Shown: piece after piece, positions 36,686 through 46,940 of the stretch
Numbering within the stretch: position 1 is the first letter of the stretch
Layout of the letters: every line of letters begins with the position of its first letter
Made by a program: the position numbers and the translations under genes
Assembly (NCBI RefSeq): GCF_947170395.1
Contig: NZ_CAMVTE010000017.1
Location: 1-53,204 of the forward strand
DNA: 53,204 bases
Reading direction: 5' to 3'
DNA from: an uncultured Methanobrevibacter sp.
GTDB lineage: Archaea; Methanobacteriota; Methanobacteria; Methanobacteriales; Methanobacteriaceae
The notes under the pieces: model-generated
What the model saw: the letters and a program-made list of their open reading frames with translations, nothing else
Told to the model about the DNA's origin: nothing
Database searches by the model: none

Positions 36686-38356
36686 ATGACATCAGTAATA
36701 GGAGATTTTGTAGAGAGAGTGGATTTTGACTCTTATGAAGATTTTTTCAATAATTTTAAATTAAAATTTGAAGATGATTTTAACTTCGGATTTGATGTGG
36801 TAGACAAATATGCAGAAATAGATCCGGATAAAATTGCTTTAATATGGACTAATGATGAGGAAGAACACACTTTCACATTCAAAGACATGAAAGAATACTC
36901 AAATAAAACTGTTAATCTATTAAAAAGATTAGGAATTAAAAAAGGCGATAAAGTAATGCTTACATTAAAAAACCGATACGAATGGTGGATTTGTATGGTT
37001 GCATTACATAAACTTGGAGCAATAGCCATTCCTGCAACCCACATGTTAAAACTTCATGACATTGATTTCAGATTAAGAAACGCTGAAGTTAAAGCAATAA
37101 TCACTGTTGAAGAAGACTCATTACTTCCGGATTATGAAGCCGCTGAAAAAGAATTGGACATCGATTTGAAGAAAATGGTAATTGAAACCGACAGGGACGG
37201 ATGGATAAACTTCAACAAGGCCATTGAAGAAGAAAGTCCTATATATGAAAGGCCAACCGGAGACGAAAACCCGTTAGCTGACGAAGTGTTCCTAATTTAC
37301 TTCACATCCGGAACAAGCGGACTTCCAAAAATGGTTGCTCACAAACACACATATGCCTTAGGACATATTCCAACTGCAAAATACTGGCAGAATGTTGTGG
37401 AGGACGGAGTCCACCATACAGCATCAGATACCGGATGGGGAAAGGCAGTATGGGGAAACCTTTACGGTCAGTGGATTGCCGGAACTGCAATATTTATTTA
37501 TGATTATGTAAGGTTCAATGGAATTAAATTACTTGAAAAAATCATCGAGCACAAGGTAGATACTTTCTGTGCACCTCCAACCGTTTACAGATTCCTAATC
37601 AAAGAACAGATTGAAGGATATGACTTTTCAAATTTAAAATATGTTGCAACAGCAGGCGAACCTCTTCCTCCGGAAGTGTCTGAAAGATTCTATGACCTGT
37701 CAGGTTTGAGAATTAAGGAAGGATTTGGACAAACCGAAACAACATTATCCATTGGAACATTCATTTGGCTAGATGCCAAAATAGGATCCATAGGTAAACC
37801 TTCCCCACTCTACAAATTAAAATTATTGGATGAAGAAGACAATCCTGTAGAGTTCGGTGATGAAGGAGAACTTTGTTTTGACATTACTGAAGGTATTCCA
37901 CCAGGATTATTCAAGGAATACTATAAAGATCCTGTAAAACAGGCACAGCAAGTCCATGACGGATACTACCACTGCGGAGATACCGCATGGGTGGATGAAG
38001 ACGGATACGTTCACTTTGTAGGAAGAAACGATGATATAATCAAATCTTCAGGTTACCGTATCGGACCGTATGAAGTAGAAAGTGCAGTGCTTTCACACCA
38101 GGCAGTCCGTCACTGTGCAATTACCGCTTATCCTGATGAAGTGAGAGGTCAAATTGTAAAAGCAAGTATCGTTTTACAACCTGACGTTGAACCATCAGAA
38201 TCCTTAACAAAAGACATTCAGAATCATGTGAAAAAAGTTACAGCCCCTTATAAATACCCAAGGATGGTGGAATATGTGAAAGAACTTCCTGAAACCATCA
38301 GCGGTAAAACAAGGAGAGTTGAAATAAGAGAAAAAGACCAAAAGAAAATTAATTAG
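36686..38356 (+). CDS. AMP-forming acyl-CoA synthetase
   Basis: This is a 556-residue ANL-superfamily enzyme activating a carboxylic acid to its CoA thioester via an acyl-AMP. Visible motifs are YFTSGTSGLPKMV (P-loop), FGQTETT, YHCGDTAWVDEDGYVHFVGRNDD, and SGKTRR with the catalytic C-terminal Lys. It resembles medium-chain acyl-CoA synthetases more than acetyl-CoA synthetase. The vorCBA genes follow at 8 bp, suggesting that isobutyrate, 2-methylbutyrate or isovalerate is activated and then carboxylated to branched 2-oxo acids. That pathway is inferred from context. Confidence 0.9.
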   Translation: MTSVIGDFVERVDFDSYEDFFNNFKLKFEDDFNFGFDVVDKYAEIDPDKIALIWTNDEEEHTFTFKDMKEYSNKTVNLLKRLGIKKGDKVMLTLKNRYEWWICMVALHKLGAIAIPATHMLKLHDIDFRLRNAEVKAIITVEEDSLLPDYEAAEKELDIDLKKMVIETDRDGWINFNKAIEEESPIYERPTGDENPLADEVFLIYFTSGTSGLPKMVAHKHTYALGHIPTAKYWQNVVEDGVHHTASDTGWGKAVWGNLYGQWIAGTAIFIYDYVRFNGIKLLEKIIEHKVDTFCAPPTVYRFLIKEQIEGYDFSNLKYVATAGEPLPPEVSERFYDLSGLRIKEGFGQTETTLSIGTFIWLDAKIGSIGKPSPLYKLKLLDEEDNPVEFGDEGELCFDITEGIPPGLFKEYYKDPVKQAQQVHDGYYHCGDTAWVDEDGYVHFVGRNDDIIKSSGYRIGPYEVESAVLSHQAVRHCAITAYPDEVRGQIVKASIVLQPDVEPSESLTKDIQNHVKKVTAPYKYPRMVEYVKELPETISGKTRRVEIREKDQKKIN

Positions 38357-38364
38357 ATGATATA

Positions 38365-38649
38365 ATGATAGAAGAGATATCTTATCCAGTTATTAATGAA
38401 GAGCTTTGCAAAGGCTGTATGAGATGTATAGTGGGATGTCCTCAAAATGCAATAGTACTTTCACAGGACATGAACGACGCAGGATATCAATTCGCAGTTT
38501 ATAGTGGAAATGGTTGTACAGGATGTAAAGACTGTTACTTTACCTGTCCGGAACCATTAGCACTTGAAGTACATCAAATTAAAAATATAGCTAATGATGA
38601 TGTTGCAAAGATGATTAAAGCTAAAGTAGCTAATAAAGGGGGAAACTAA
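38365..38649 (+). CDS. vorC: 2-oxoacid:ferredoxin oxidoreductase, ferredoxin-like subunit
   Basis: This is a 94-residue subunit with two [4Fe-4S] motifs, CKGCMRCIVGCP and CTGCKDCYFTCP, which passes electrons to or from ferredoxin. It is followed directly by the alpha and fused beta-gamma subunits in the C-B-A order known for the 2-oxoisovalerate enzyme of Methanothermobacter. A 2-oxoglutarate enzyme is the alternative. Confidence 0.85.
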   Translation: MIEEISYPVINEELCKGCMRCIVGCPQNAIVLSQDMNDAGYQFAVYSGNGCTGCKDCYFTCPEPLALEVHQIKNIANDDVAKMIKAKVANKGGN

Positions 38650-39765
38650 ATGAGTAATCAAATGGTTAAAGGAAATACCGCCGTAATCATTGGTGCAATG
38701 TATGCAGGTTGCGATTGTTTCTTTGGATACCCAATTACTCCTGCAAGTGAAATTTTACATGAAGCATCAAAATACTTCCCGATGGTTGGAAGAAACTTTG
38801 TTCAGGCTGAAAGTGAAGAGGCATCAATCAATATGGTTTACGGTGCATCAGGTACCGGCCACAGAGTTATGACTTCATCATCAGGACCTGGAATCAGTTT
38901 AATGCAGGAAGGATTTACTTTCCTTGCAGGTGCTGAATTGCCTGCAGTTATTGTGGACATCATGAGGGCCGGACCGGGACTTGGAAATATCGGACCTGAA
39001 CAGGGAGACTACAATCAGGTTGTTAAAGGCGGAGGTCACGGAAACTATAAAAACATAGTTTTAGCACCAAATAGCGTTCAGGAAATGTGTGATTTGACCA
39101 TGAAAGCATTTGAACTTGCCGATAAATGGAGAAACCCCGTGGTGGTTTTGGCTGACGGTACTTTAGGACAAATGGCCGAACCGTTAGTATTCCCTGAAAA
39201 AGCTATCGAACCTAAAAACGATAAGGATTGGGCCGTAAAAGGTACTAAAGAAACTATGGAAAACCTCATTACTTCCATTTATAACGATTTTAATGAATTA
39301 GAAGACTTCAACTACAAACTCCAGGAAAAATATGCTCAAATTGAGCAGGAAGAAGTTATTGTTGAGGAATATATGGTTGAAGATGCTGAAATCGTTTTGG
39401 TTTCATATGGTATCAGCAGCCGTATTGCAAGATCTGCAGTTGACAAAAGCCGTGAAAATGGCCTGAAAGTTGGACTTTTAAGACCGATTACTTTATCCCC
39501 ATTCCCTGTTGACAGAGTCAAAGAACTGTCCGATAAAGGAATTAGCTTCATTTCAGTTGAAATGAGTAACGGTCAGCTGCTGGCCGACGTGCAATTTGCA
39601 GCACTCAGAAAAGAAGATACCTACCTTGTAAACAGAATGGGTGGTAACCTCATTGAGCTAAAACATGTTCTTGCAAAAATCTATGAAATTGCAGGATTTG
39701 AAGATGAGACTATAGACACTTCAAAAAGAAGTGAGGAAAAGGCCAGTCCAAATATAATTGATTGA
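38650..39765 (+). CDS. vorB: 2-oxoacid:ferredoxin oxidoreductase, alpha subunit
   Basis: This is a 371-residue subunit with the pyrimidine-domain signatures [31 protein letters not shown] and [12 protein letters not shown]. With VorA it oxidises, or reductively forms, branched-chain 2-oxo acids using CoA, thiamine diphosphate and ferredoxin. It starts directly after vorC, with GGGGGAAACTAA before the ATG. Confidence 0.9.
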   Translation: MSNQMVKGNTAVIIGAMYAGCDCFFGYPITPASEILHEASKYFPMVGRNFVQAESEEASINMVYGASGTGHRVMTSSSGPGISLMQEGFTFLAGAELPAVIVDIMRAGPGLGNIGPEQGDYNQVVKGGGHGNYKNIVLAPNSVQEMCDLTMKAFELADKWRNPVVVLADGTLGQMAEPLVFPEKAIEPKNDKDWAVKGTKETMENLITSIYNDFNELEDFNYKLQEKYAQIEQEEVIVEEYMVEDAEIVLVSYGISSRIARSAVDKSRENGLKVGLLRPITLSPFPVDRVKELSDKGISFISVEMSNGQLLADVQFAALRKEDTYLVNRMGGNLIELKHVLAKIYEIAGFEDETIDTSKRSEEKASPNIID

Positions 39766-39778
39766 GGATGTGGAAAAA

Positions 39779-41218
39779 ATGAGTGAAGAGATTAATAAAG
39801 ATTATGAATTGAAAGTACGTAGAAATCCACAATCCCTTTTAGAAGAATATCCTAGAAAAGGAACAAATATTCAATCAACACACTATTGCGCCGGTTGTGG
39901 ACATGGAATTTTACATAAATTAATTGCAGAATGTATGGATGAACTTGGAATACAAGAACGTTGTGTTATGATTTCTCCGGTAGGATGTTCAGTATATGCA
40001 TATTTCTACTTTAACTGTGGAAATTTCCAGACTGCACACGGTAGAGCACCTGCAGTAGCTACCGGTATTTCAAGAGCTGAAGATAATGCAATTGTTATGA
40101 GTTATCAAGGAGATGGAGATTTAGCTTCCATCGGATTAAATGAAACTTTACAGGCAGCAAACCGTGGAGAAAAAATTGCAGTATTTTTCGTGAACAATAC
40201 AGTTTACGGAATGACTGGGGGTCAAATGGCTCCAACCACATTAATTGGAGAAAAAACAGTTACTTGTCAAACTGGAAGAGATCCTGACTATGCAGGACAC
40301 CCTACACACATGTGTGAATTAATTAATACATTAAAAGCACCAGTGTTTATTGAAAGGGTTTCTCTTGCCAATCCTTTAAAGATTAGACTTGCCAAATATG
40401 CTATTAAACAGGCTTTAACTGTTCAAAAAGAAGGAAAAGGTTATTCATTCGTTGAAGTATTATCACCTTGCCCAACCAACTTAAAACAAGACGTTGCAAG
40501 TGCTCAAAAATTTATTGAAGAACAGATGGAAAAGGAATTTCCAGTCAAAAACTTCAGAAATAACTTATACACAAAAGAACCAGTCAAAAGGCCTGCAAGT
40601 GACTTTTCAACTGAATCCCTTGATAAGATATTCAACGTTTCAAGAGGCGAGGATTCAGGCTATGTTGATGATGACATAAAACCATTAAGCATTAAAGTTT
40701 CAGGTTTCGGCGGTCAGGGAGTTTTAAGTGCAGGATTAACAATAGCTCAGGCAGCATGTGCTGAAGGAAAACATGTATCATGGTATCCTAGTTACGGACC
40801 AGAACAGAGAGGTGGAAAATCCAATTGTTCTGTAGTTATTTCTAATGAAACAATAGGAACTCCTGTTGTTGATGACATTGACATTCTTATTGCTTTAAAC
40901 AAACCATCCCTAGAACAGTTCTCACAGGATGTTAAAGAAGGAGGAGTAATTCTTTACGATGCAAAAATCGGTGAATTCGAAACCGATAGGGACGTTAAAG
41001 TTATTGCAATGCCTTGCGTAGACATTGCAGAAGAGCATGGAAATGCAAGAACTGCTAACACCGCACTTTTAGGAGCATTGACCGAATTAGGTGATGTTTT
41101 AAAACGTGAATCATATGAAAATGCCATTCGTGAAATGTTTGCATCAAAACCAAAAGTAATTGATGTGAATATTGAAGTTCTAAAAGCCGGAGCAGAATGG
41201 TTGAAAAACAATTCATAG
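39779..41218 (+). CDS. vorA: 2-oxoacid:ferredoxin oxidoreductase, fused beta-gamma subunit
   Basis: The protein has 479 residues and two parts. Residues 1 to about 280 are the thiamine-diphosphate-binding beta domain ([46 protein letters not shown]). After a linker, about 305-479 is the gamma domain ([14 protein letters not shown] ... [13 protein letters not shown]). In many archaea these are separate genes; the fusion matches the roughly 54-kDa subunit of the Methanothermobacter 2-oxoisovalerate enzyme. I chose ATG 39779, with GAGGATGTGG upstream. Confidence 0.9.
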   Translation: MSEEINKDYELKVRRNPQSLLEEYPRKGTNIQSTHYCAGCGHGILHKLIAECMDELGIQERCVMISPVGCSVYAYFYFNCGNFQTAHGRAPAVATGISRAEDNAIVMSYQGDGDLASIGLNETLQAANRGEKIAVFFVNNTVYGMTGGQMAPTTLIGEKTVTCQTGRDPDYAGHPTHMCELINTLKAPVFIERVSLANPLKIRLAKYAIKQALTVQKEGKGYSFVEVLSPCPTNLKQDVASAQKFIEEQMEKEFPVKNFRNNLYTKEPVKRPASDFSTESLDKIFNVSRGEDSGYVDDDIKPLSIKVSGFGGQGVLSAGLTIAQAACAEGKHVSWYPSYGPEQRGGKSNCSVVISNETIGTPVVDDIDILIALNKPSLEQFSQDVKEGGVILYDAKIGEFETDRDVKVIAMPCVDIAEEHGNARTANTALLGALTELGDVLKRESYENAIREMFASKPKVIDVNIEVLKAGAEWLKNNS

Positions 41219-41227
41219 TGTGATTTA

Positions 41228-42538
41228 ATGACATATAAAGAAAATGCTAAAAAATATATAGAAAATTACAATTTAGGTATAGGAGACACCATTAAAGTCA
41301 ATAAAGAAGACATCTCTTATACTGGTATTTTACTTGATAGGCCAGAAGATGCAGACGATGGCTATTTGGTTTTAAAATTATCAAGTGGATATAATATAGG
41401 AGTAGCTATTGAAAATACTACTGCCGAACTTCTTGAAAAAGGTGATAAACCAAAAATTGGATTTGGAGAAAGTGAAATCCCACATGACTCCTCCAAACAA
41501 AATATTTCAATTGTATCCACTGGAGGTACAGTATCATCCGTTATTGATTACCGAACCGGAGCTGTACACCCGGCATTTACTGCATCAGATCTTGTAAAAG
41601 CTAACCCTGAACTATTAGATTATGCCAATTACAATGTTAAAGCATTATATAATATTTTAAGTGAAGACATGAAACCTGAATACTGGGTTAAGGCTGCTGA
41701 AGAAATCGCAAACGACATTTCCAATGGTGCTGACGGAGTTGTAATAGCTCATGGTACCGATACAATGCATTATACCTCAGCCGCATTAAGTTTCATGTTA
41801 AAGACACCAGTACCAATCATAATTACTGGAGCTCAAAGAAGTTCAGACAGACCTTCAAGTGATGCTAACATTAACCTAATCGATTCAGTGGTTGCAGCGA
41901 AATCAGACATTGCAGAAGTCTGCGTCTGCATGCACGGAAGTTTGAATGATGAATACACATACCTGCACAAAGGAACAAAAGTCAGGAAAATGCATACTTC
42001 CAGAAGAGATACTTTTAGAAGCATAAATGCTCAACCAATAGCTAAAATCCAAAATAAGAAAGTCAACATCAATCCTGACTATAACTATACCAAAAGAGGG
42101 GAAAATGAACTTGAATTAAATACCTCAATTGAAGAAAAAGTTGGATTTATCAAAAGTTTCCCTGGCATTTCTGCAGATTATATTGAATATCACATTGACA
42201 AAGGTTATAAAGGTATTGTCATTGAAGGAACAGGGCTTGGACATGTTCCAAATGACCTAATTGATTCATTCAAAAGAGCAAAAGATGAAAATATCCCAAT
42301 AATCATGACCTCACAATGCCTTTATGGAAGAGTTAACATGAATGTTTACTCAACCGGACGTAATATTATTGATGCGGGAGTGATTTCAGGAATAGACATG
42401 ACTCCTGAAACCACCTATGTCAAATTATGTTGGGCATTAGGCCAAAGTGATGTAAGAGAAGAAGTTAATGAAATTATGCAAACAAATATTGCAGGTGAAT
42501 TTTCAGAAAAATCCTCAATTAAGGATTTCTTGAATTAA
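41228..42538 (+). CDS. gatD: Glu-tRNA(Gln) amidotransferase subunit D
   Basis: This is a 436-residue asparaginase-like subunit that releases ammonia from glutamine or asparagine. After an N-terminal small beta domain (about residues 1-90), the type I/II asparaginase core shows [19 protein letters not shown] and [13 protein letters not shown]. GatDE converts Glu-tRNA(Gln) to Gln-tRNA(Gln) and is found only in archaea. gatE follows after 12 bp. Confidence 0.95.
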   Translation: MTYKENAKKYIENYNLGIGDTIKVNKEDISYTGILLDRPEDADDGYLVLKLSSGYNIGVAIENTTAELLEKGDKPKIGFGESEIPHDSSKQNISIVSTGGTVSSVIDYRTGAVHPAFTASDLVKANPELLDYANYNVKALYNILSEDMKPEYWVKAAEEIANDISNGADGVVIAHGTDTMHYTSAALSFMLKTPVPIIITGAQRSSDRPSSDANINLIDSVVAAKSDIAEVCVCMHGSLNDEYTYLHKGTKVRKMHTSRRDTFRSINAQPIAKIQNKKVNINPDYNYTKRGENELELNTSIEEKVGFIKSFPGISADYIEYHIDKGYKGIVIEGTGLGHVPNDLIDSFKRAKDENIPIIMTSQCLYGRVNMNVYSTGRNIIDAGVISGIDMTPETTYVKLCWALGQSDVREEVNEIMQTNIAGEFSEKSSIKDFLN

Positions 42539-42550
42539 GGAGCGGTTAAT

Positions 42551-44416
42551 ATGGATTACAATGAATTAGGATTAAAAATGGGACTTGAAATTCACCAACA
42601 ATTAAACAGTCAACACAAATTATTCTGTCCATGTAAAACAGAACTTGTTGATGATGATTACACAGAACTTGTTCAAAGAAAATTAAGGCCAACACAATCA
42701 GAACTTGGTGAAATAGACAGAGCAGCTCTTCAAGAGTCTTTAAGAGGACTTAATTTCAAATATGAAAACTTTGAAAAACACACCTGTCTTGTTGAAAACG
42801 ACGATGAACCACCTCACAGTTTAAATGAGGAAGCTCTAGACATTTGTATTACCATTGCATGCTTAATGAATATGCACATTGTTGATGAATTCCACACCAT
42901 GAGAAAACAGGTTATTGACGGAAGTAACACCGGAGGATTTCAAAGAACCGGAATGGTTGCAACCGATGGATACCTTGACACCCCTTATGGTAGAGTAGTT
43001 ATCGAAAGCCTGGGTCTTGAAGAGGATGCAGCCAGAAGAGTTGAAACCAAAGACGGATTTACTGAATTCAGACTAGACAGATTAGGTATTCCTCTTGCAG
43101 AAATTACCACAGACCCTTCAATGCACGATCCTGCTCAAGTTCGTGAAGTCGCATATATGCTTGGTCAAATTTTAAGAAGTACCAATGTGAAAAGAGGACT
43201 CGGTACAATCAGACAGGATTTAAACATTTCTATTGCAAAAGGTGCTCGTGTAGAAATTAAAGGGGTTCAGGACTTGGATTTGATGAGTGAAATCGTTGAA
43301 CGTGAAGTCAAAAGACAATTGGTTTTAATAGACATCAAAGAAGAGCTTGAAAAAAGAAATGCAAAAGTTTTAGAAGAAATCCATACTCTTGATGATTTGT
43401 TTGAAGACACCGAATCAAAAATATTAAAATCCGCCGAAACAATCAAAGCAGTTGTTTTGAAAGGTTTCAACGGATTAATCGGTTTGGAAGTGCAACCGGG
43501 CAGAAGATTTGGAACTGAAATTGCAAGTTATGCTAAAAAACGTGGAGTTTCAGGTATTTTCCATTCTGATGAACTTCCAGCTTATGGAATCACACAGGAT
43601 GAAGTTGACAGAGTAAAACAACATTTAGACATTGGTGATGATGATGCATTCATTATTGTTGCTCATGATGAAGATATAGCTATTTCCGCTTTGGAAGAAG
43701 TTAAAAGAAGAGCCAATTTAGGTCTTGAAGGTGTTGTTGAAGAAACAAGAAAAGCATTGGATGATGGAAATACCGAATACATGAGACCTCTTCCAACTGC
43801 AAACAGAATGTATCTTGAAACCGACATTCCTTTATTCAAAATTACTTCAGACAGAGTTGAACCAATTGCAAATAACCTGCCTGAACTGCCTGATGTAAAA
43901 CAAGCAAGAATCATTGAAGAATACAAATTAAGTGAAGATTTGGCATCACAGCTGGTTAAAAGACAAGTTGCAGATACATTTGAAGATATATTGGCTGATG
44001 TTAAAGTAGATGCAACACCTGTAGCTTCACTTCTTGCATATGATTTAAGAGAAATTAAAAGGGAAGGATTTGATGTTAATGCAATAACATTGGATCACTT
44101 CAAAGGTATTTTTACACTCCTGGCAGACGGTAAAATTGCAAAGGACAGTGTGAGAAAACTTGCAATTGAAACAATCAAAACTCCTGATGTTGACATTGAA
44201 GAAATTGCAGAGAAAAACAACTTAACTATGCTTAGCGAAGATGACGTTAAAAAAATCATTGCAGGTATTGTATCAGACAATGAAGCGATGGTAAAAGAAC
44301 GTCAGATGGGTGCAATGGGACCTTTAATGGGAATGTGCATGAAACAGCTTAAAGGAAAGGCTGATGGTGGCGTAGTTAATAAAATCGTGCGTGAAGAAAT
44401 TCAAAAATTATTATAG
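42551..44416 (+). CDS. gatE: Glu-tRNA(Gln) amidotransferase subunit E
   Basis: This is a 621-residue GatB/GatE family subunit carrying the kinase-amidation site. It shows [38 protein letters not shown], the GatE-specific AspRS-like insertion (about residues 275-410) and the YqeY-like helical tail ending in [24 protein letters not shown] precedes the ATG. The substrate tRNA-Gln with the A1-U72 identity pair is encoded at 4129-4200 in this window. A terminator follows. Confidence 0.95.
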   Translation: MDYNELGLKMGLEIHQQLNSQHKLFCPCKTELVDDDYTELVQRKLRPTQSELGEIDRAALQESLRGLNFKYENFEKHTCLVENDDEPPHSLNEEALDICITIACLMNMHIVDEFHTMRKQVIDGSNTGGFQRTGMVATDGYLDTPYGRVVIESLGLEEDAARRVETKDGFTEFRLDRLGIPLAEITTDPSMHDPAQVREVAYMLGQILRSTNVKRGLGTIRQDLNISIAKGARVEIKGVQDLDLMSEIVEREVKRQLVLIDIKEELEKRNAKVLEEIHTLDDLFEDTESKILKSAETIKAVVLKGFNGLIGLEVQPGRRFGTEIASYAKKRGVSGIFHSDELPAYGITQDEVDRVKQHLDIGDDDAFIIVAHDEDIAISALEEVKRRANLGLEGVVEETRKALDDGNTEYMRPLPTANRMYLETDIPLFKITSDRVEPIANNLPELPDVKQARIIEEYKLSEDLASQLVKRQVADTFEDILADVKVDATPVASLLAYDLREIKREGFDVNAITLDHFKGIFTLLADGKIAKDSVRKLAIETIKTPDVDIEEIAEKNNLTMLSEDDVKKIIAGIVSDNEAMVKERQMGAMGPLMGMCMKQLKGKADGGVVNKIVREEIQKLL

Positions 44417-44450
44417 AAATCTCCCAGAGATTTCTTAAACTTCTTTTTTT
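44416..44450 (+). terminator. Hairpin terminator after gatE
   Basis: GAAATCTC-CCA-GAGATTTC is a perfect 8-bp hairpin that begins at the last base of the gatE stop and is followed by TTCTTTTTTT. Confidence 0.75.
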
Positions 44451-44457
44451 ATTGAAA

Positions 44458-44516
44458 CCCCATTTCAAAAACATATTTAATATAAGATATAAAGGTAGCA
44501 ATATTGAAAAATGGGG
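44458..44516. repeat. Inverted repeat upstream of the MarR gene
   Basis: CCCCATTT (44458-44465) and AAATGGGG (44509-44516) are perfect 8-bp arms about 43 bp apart. The role is unknown. Confidence 0.35.
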
Positions 44517-44619
44517 GACAAGTCTATTGAACATCTCCTGCTTAAAGAGTCCGAAGAATTCTTGCACAAAAATGTTAAATAAGTTATCCATTAAAATAAT
44601 AAGTAAATTAGGTGATTTT

Positions 44620-45075
44620 ATGGAAGACATTAACTGGAAAAACGATAGGATTCTGCTCACGCCAACAAACCTTTATATGGAATACATCCTATTAAGTTAC
44701 AATGATTATCTGGTGAAAAAATTAAAAGATGTAGAGATAACACATGGGGAGTTGACATACATTTATAACATCAAATATTTTCCATCAATCTCACAAAGAC
44801 AACTGGCAGAAATATTATATGTTTCCGAGGCAAATGTGGCAAAAATGGTTAAGAAATTGGTTAAAAAGGATCTTGTTAAAAAAACAAAGGACAAAGAGAA
44901 CAAAAGTAGAAATATTCTCTCCCTAACAGATAAAGGAGAAGAGGTTTTTGATAAAATTAATGTCATAACATGCGGATGGGAAAGAGATTTGACCAAAAAT
45001 TTCACCAACGAGCAATATTTTGAATTTAAACAAAACCTGTATGAATTAATCAAAGAATCTGTAAATTTAGGATAA
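44620..45075 (+). CDS. MarR-family transcriptional regulator
   Basis: This is a 151-residue winged-helix protein. The HTH lies at about residues 47-95 (FPSISQRQLAEILYVSEANVAKMVKKL), followed by the wing (KDKENKSRNILSLTDKG). I chose ATG 44620 because GGTGATTTT is ideally placed; the frame stays open upstream to 44452 but that part lacks a site. It lies 85 bp before the peroxidase gene, with a palindromic candidate operator between them, so it probably represses the redox genes and responds to oxidative stress. Confidence 0.87.
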   Translation: MEDINWKNDRILLTPTNLYMEYILLSYNDYLVKKLKDVEITHGELTYIYNIKYFPSISQRQLAEILYVSEANVAKMVKKLVKKDLVKKTKDKENKSRNILSLTDKGEEVFDKINVITCGWERDLTKNFTNEQYFEFKQNLYELIKESVNLG

Positions 45076-45080
45076 CCAAA

Positions 45081-45132
45081 ACTTTTATATACTCAACTAT
45101 GAAATATTATAATAAGTCTTAACTTAGTTAAG
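45081..45132 (+). promoter_or_regulatory. Promoter and palindromic operator of the redox operon
   Basis: A TATA element (CTTTTATATAC, about 45082-45092) is followed at 45118-45132 by CTTAACT-T-AGTTAAG, a perfect 7-bp inverted repeat at about +5 to +20 from the expected start. It is a typical size and place for a MarR-family operator. Confidence 0.6.
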
Positions 45133-45160
45133 TCTTTAATGAATTAAAGAGGTATAGACA

Positions 45161-45700
45161 ATGTCAATATATGATTTTGAAGTAAAAGATGGAGACGGAA
45201 ACACAGTTTCACTTTCCCAATACAAAGACAAAGTACTATTAATTGTAAATTCAGCAACCAAATGCGGATTCACACCACAATACACCGAATTAAACGAAAT
45301 TTATGCTGAATTTAAAGACGAAGGATTTGAAATCCTAGATTTCCCATGCAACCAATTTGGAGGTCAGGCACCGGGAACAACTGAAGAAATCGCTGAAGTC
45401 TGCCGCAACAAATGGTTAGTGCCATATTCAATCTTTGAAAAAATTGATGTTAATGGTGAAAATGCCGATCCGTTATATGAATACCTTAAAAATGAACAAC
45501 CATTTAAAGAAATCACAGGAAAAGGCGCTACCAAATTAAAATTAGTATTAAAAGCAGTGGACAGACACTACAAAGACAACAATGACATCAAATGGAACTT
45601 CACCAAGTTTTTAGTTGACCGTGAAGGAAATGTTGTTCGCAGATTCGAACCAACCGAAGACTTAGGAGACGTTAAAGAAGCAATCAAGGATTTAATTTAA
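45161..45700 (+). CDS. Glutathione-peroxidase-family thiol peroxidase
   Basis: This is a 179-residue GPx-fold enzyme. The peroxidatic cysteine is in NSATKCGFTPQY (Cys at about 36), the conserved FPCNQFGGQAPGT and KWNFTKFLVDREG motifs follow, and the catalytic Gln and Trp are present. Methanogens lack glutathione, so it likely uses thioredoxin for reduction; a thioredoxin reductase gene follows. GAGGTATAG precedes the ATG. Confidence 0.93.
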   Translation: MSIYDFEVKDGDGNTVSLSQYKDKVLLIVNSATKCGFTPQYTELNEIYAEFKDEGFEILDFPCNQFGGQAPGTTEEIAEVCRNKWLVPYSIFEKIDVNGENADPLYEYLKNEQPFKEITGKGATKLKLVLKAVDRHYKDNNDIKWNFTKFLVDREGNVVRRFEPTEDLGDVKEAIKDLI

Positions 45701-45737
45701 ATCAAATTAAATCCAAATATTATTTTGAGGTTTTAAC

Positions 45738-46655
45738 ATGAACAGATATGACATTATTATTATAGGTGCCGGTCCAGGAGGCCTTACAGCCGGAATCTAT
45801 GCAGGACGTCAAGGAACAAAAACCCTTATCATTGACCGTGACCTTGCAGGAGGAATTGGCAGAGAAGTTCCGGAAATGGAAAATTATCCAGGTTTTGAAA
45901 GCATCTCAGGTTTGGAGCTAATAGAAAAAATGAAAGCCCAGGCAACCAAAAACTGTGAGTTGCACGAAATGGAAAACGTTGAAAAAATTACCAAAAACGA
46001 TGATGAATACAGATTCACTGTTAAAACCAACAAGGACGAATATCAAACTAAAACAGTTATTTTAGCAACCGGCAGCTCCCACAGACACCTCAATGCAAAA
46101 GGCGAAGAGGAATACAAAGGAAAAGGAGTCAGTTACTGTGCCACATGTGACGGATTTTTCTTTGCAGGCCGTGACATCGTCATGGTGGGCGGTGGAAACA
46201 GTGCCCTTCAGGAGGCAATATATCTTAAAAACCTTGGAGCAAACGTAACATTGATTCACAGAAGAGATGAATTCAGAGCCCAAAAACACTTGCAGGACCT
46301 GATTAAACAGGAAGGAATCGACACAATTCTCAATGCAACCGTTGAAGAAATAAAAGGAGAAATGCTTGTTGAATCAGTTACCCTTAAAGACACACAAACC
46401 GGAGAACTGAAAGATTTTCCAACAAATGGAGTATTCATAAGTGTCGGTTATATCCCACATACAGAATTGGCCAGCCAACTGGGAGTCAATCTTGATGAAA
46501 CAGGCCATATTATAACCGATAAAGAGCAAAAAACTAATATTGAATATGTGTATGCAATTGGTGATGTATGTGCAGGGCTAAAACAGTGGGTTGTAGCATG
46601 CGGTGAAGGTGCAGTGGCAGCAACTTCAGCATACCATGATTTAAAAGAAAGTTAA
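45738..46655 (+). CDS. trxB: Thioredoxin reductase
   Basis: This is a 305-residue FAD enzyme. It shows the FAD motif GAGPGGLTAGIYAG, the redox CATCDG pair near residue 135, the second nucleotide motif MVGGGNSALQEA, the NADPH-type HRRDEFRA, and the C-terminal FAD motif AIGDVCAG. It reduces thioredoxin with NADPH and would supply electrons to the adjacent peroxidase. GAGGTTTT precedes the ATG. It ends overlapping a convergent small membrane protein gene by 4 bp. Confidence 0.93.
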   Translation: MNRYDIIIIGAGPGGLTAGIYAGRQGTKTLIIDRDLAGGIGREVPEMENYPGFESISGLELIEKMKAQATKNCELHEMENVEKITKNDDEYRFTVKTNKDEYQTKTVILATGSSHRHLNAKGEEEYKGKGVSYCATCDGFFFAGRDIVMVGGGNSALQEAIYLKNLGANVTLIHRRDEFRAQKHLQDLIKQEGIDTILNATVEEIKGEMLVESVTLKDTQTGELKDFPTNGVFISVGYIPHTELASQLGVNLDETGHIITDKEQKTNIEYVYAIGDVCAGLKQWVVACGEGAVAATSAYHDLKES

Positions 46656-46801
46656 TAATCATAACGTTCTTTTAAGAACATATAAACAAAAAATGCTATA
46701 ATCAATACTACAAATACTGGTAATAACCACATAAATACTTTCAATACCAATACAGCTACTAAAATAGCAATTATAATAAATATCAAATCTTGTAATTCCA
46801 T
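46652..46801 (-). CDS. Small membrane protein, 49 residues
   Basis: The minus frame starts at ATG 46801 (MELQDLIFIIIA) and ends at 46652. It has two hydrophobic segments (about residues 5-20 and 22-42) and a charged tail LKERYDY. Only a weak GTGA lies upstream. No family is recognised. It is convergent with trxB. Confidence 0.55.
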   Translation of the reverse strand: MELQDLIFIIIAILVAVLVLKVFMWLLPVFVVLIIAFFVYMFLKERYDY

Positions 46802-46940
46802 GTAATTCACATTTATAAAATATCATATATAAATTTTAAGGCAATTACAAGAAACTTTTTCTATTTTTTCCATATTATAAGATAACTATAATAAATAAAA
46901 AAACCAAAAATAATATCATTATATTTTCATGGAGTATAAT

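Noticed and set aside
38365-41218. 2-oxoglutarate ferredoxin oxidoreductase (kor) instead of vor
   Set aside because: The C-B-A order and the fused 54-kDa subunit fit the 2-oxoisovalerate enzyme better, though substrate cannot be proven from sequence.
44452-44619. Longer N-terminus for the MarR regulator
   Set aside because: The extension lacks a ribosome site and family similarity; GGTGATTTT before ATG 44620 is decisive.
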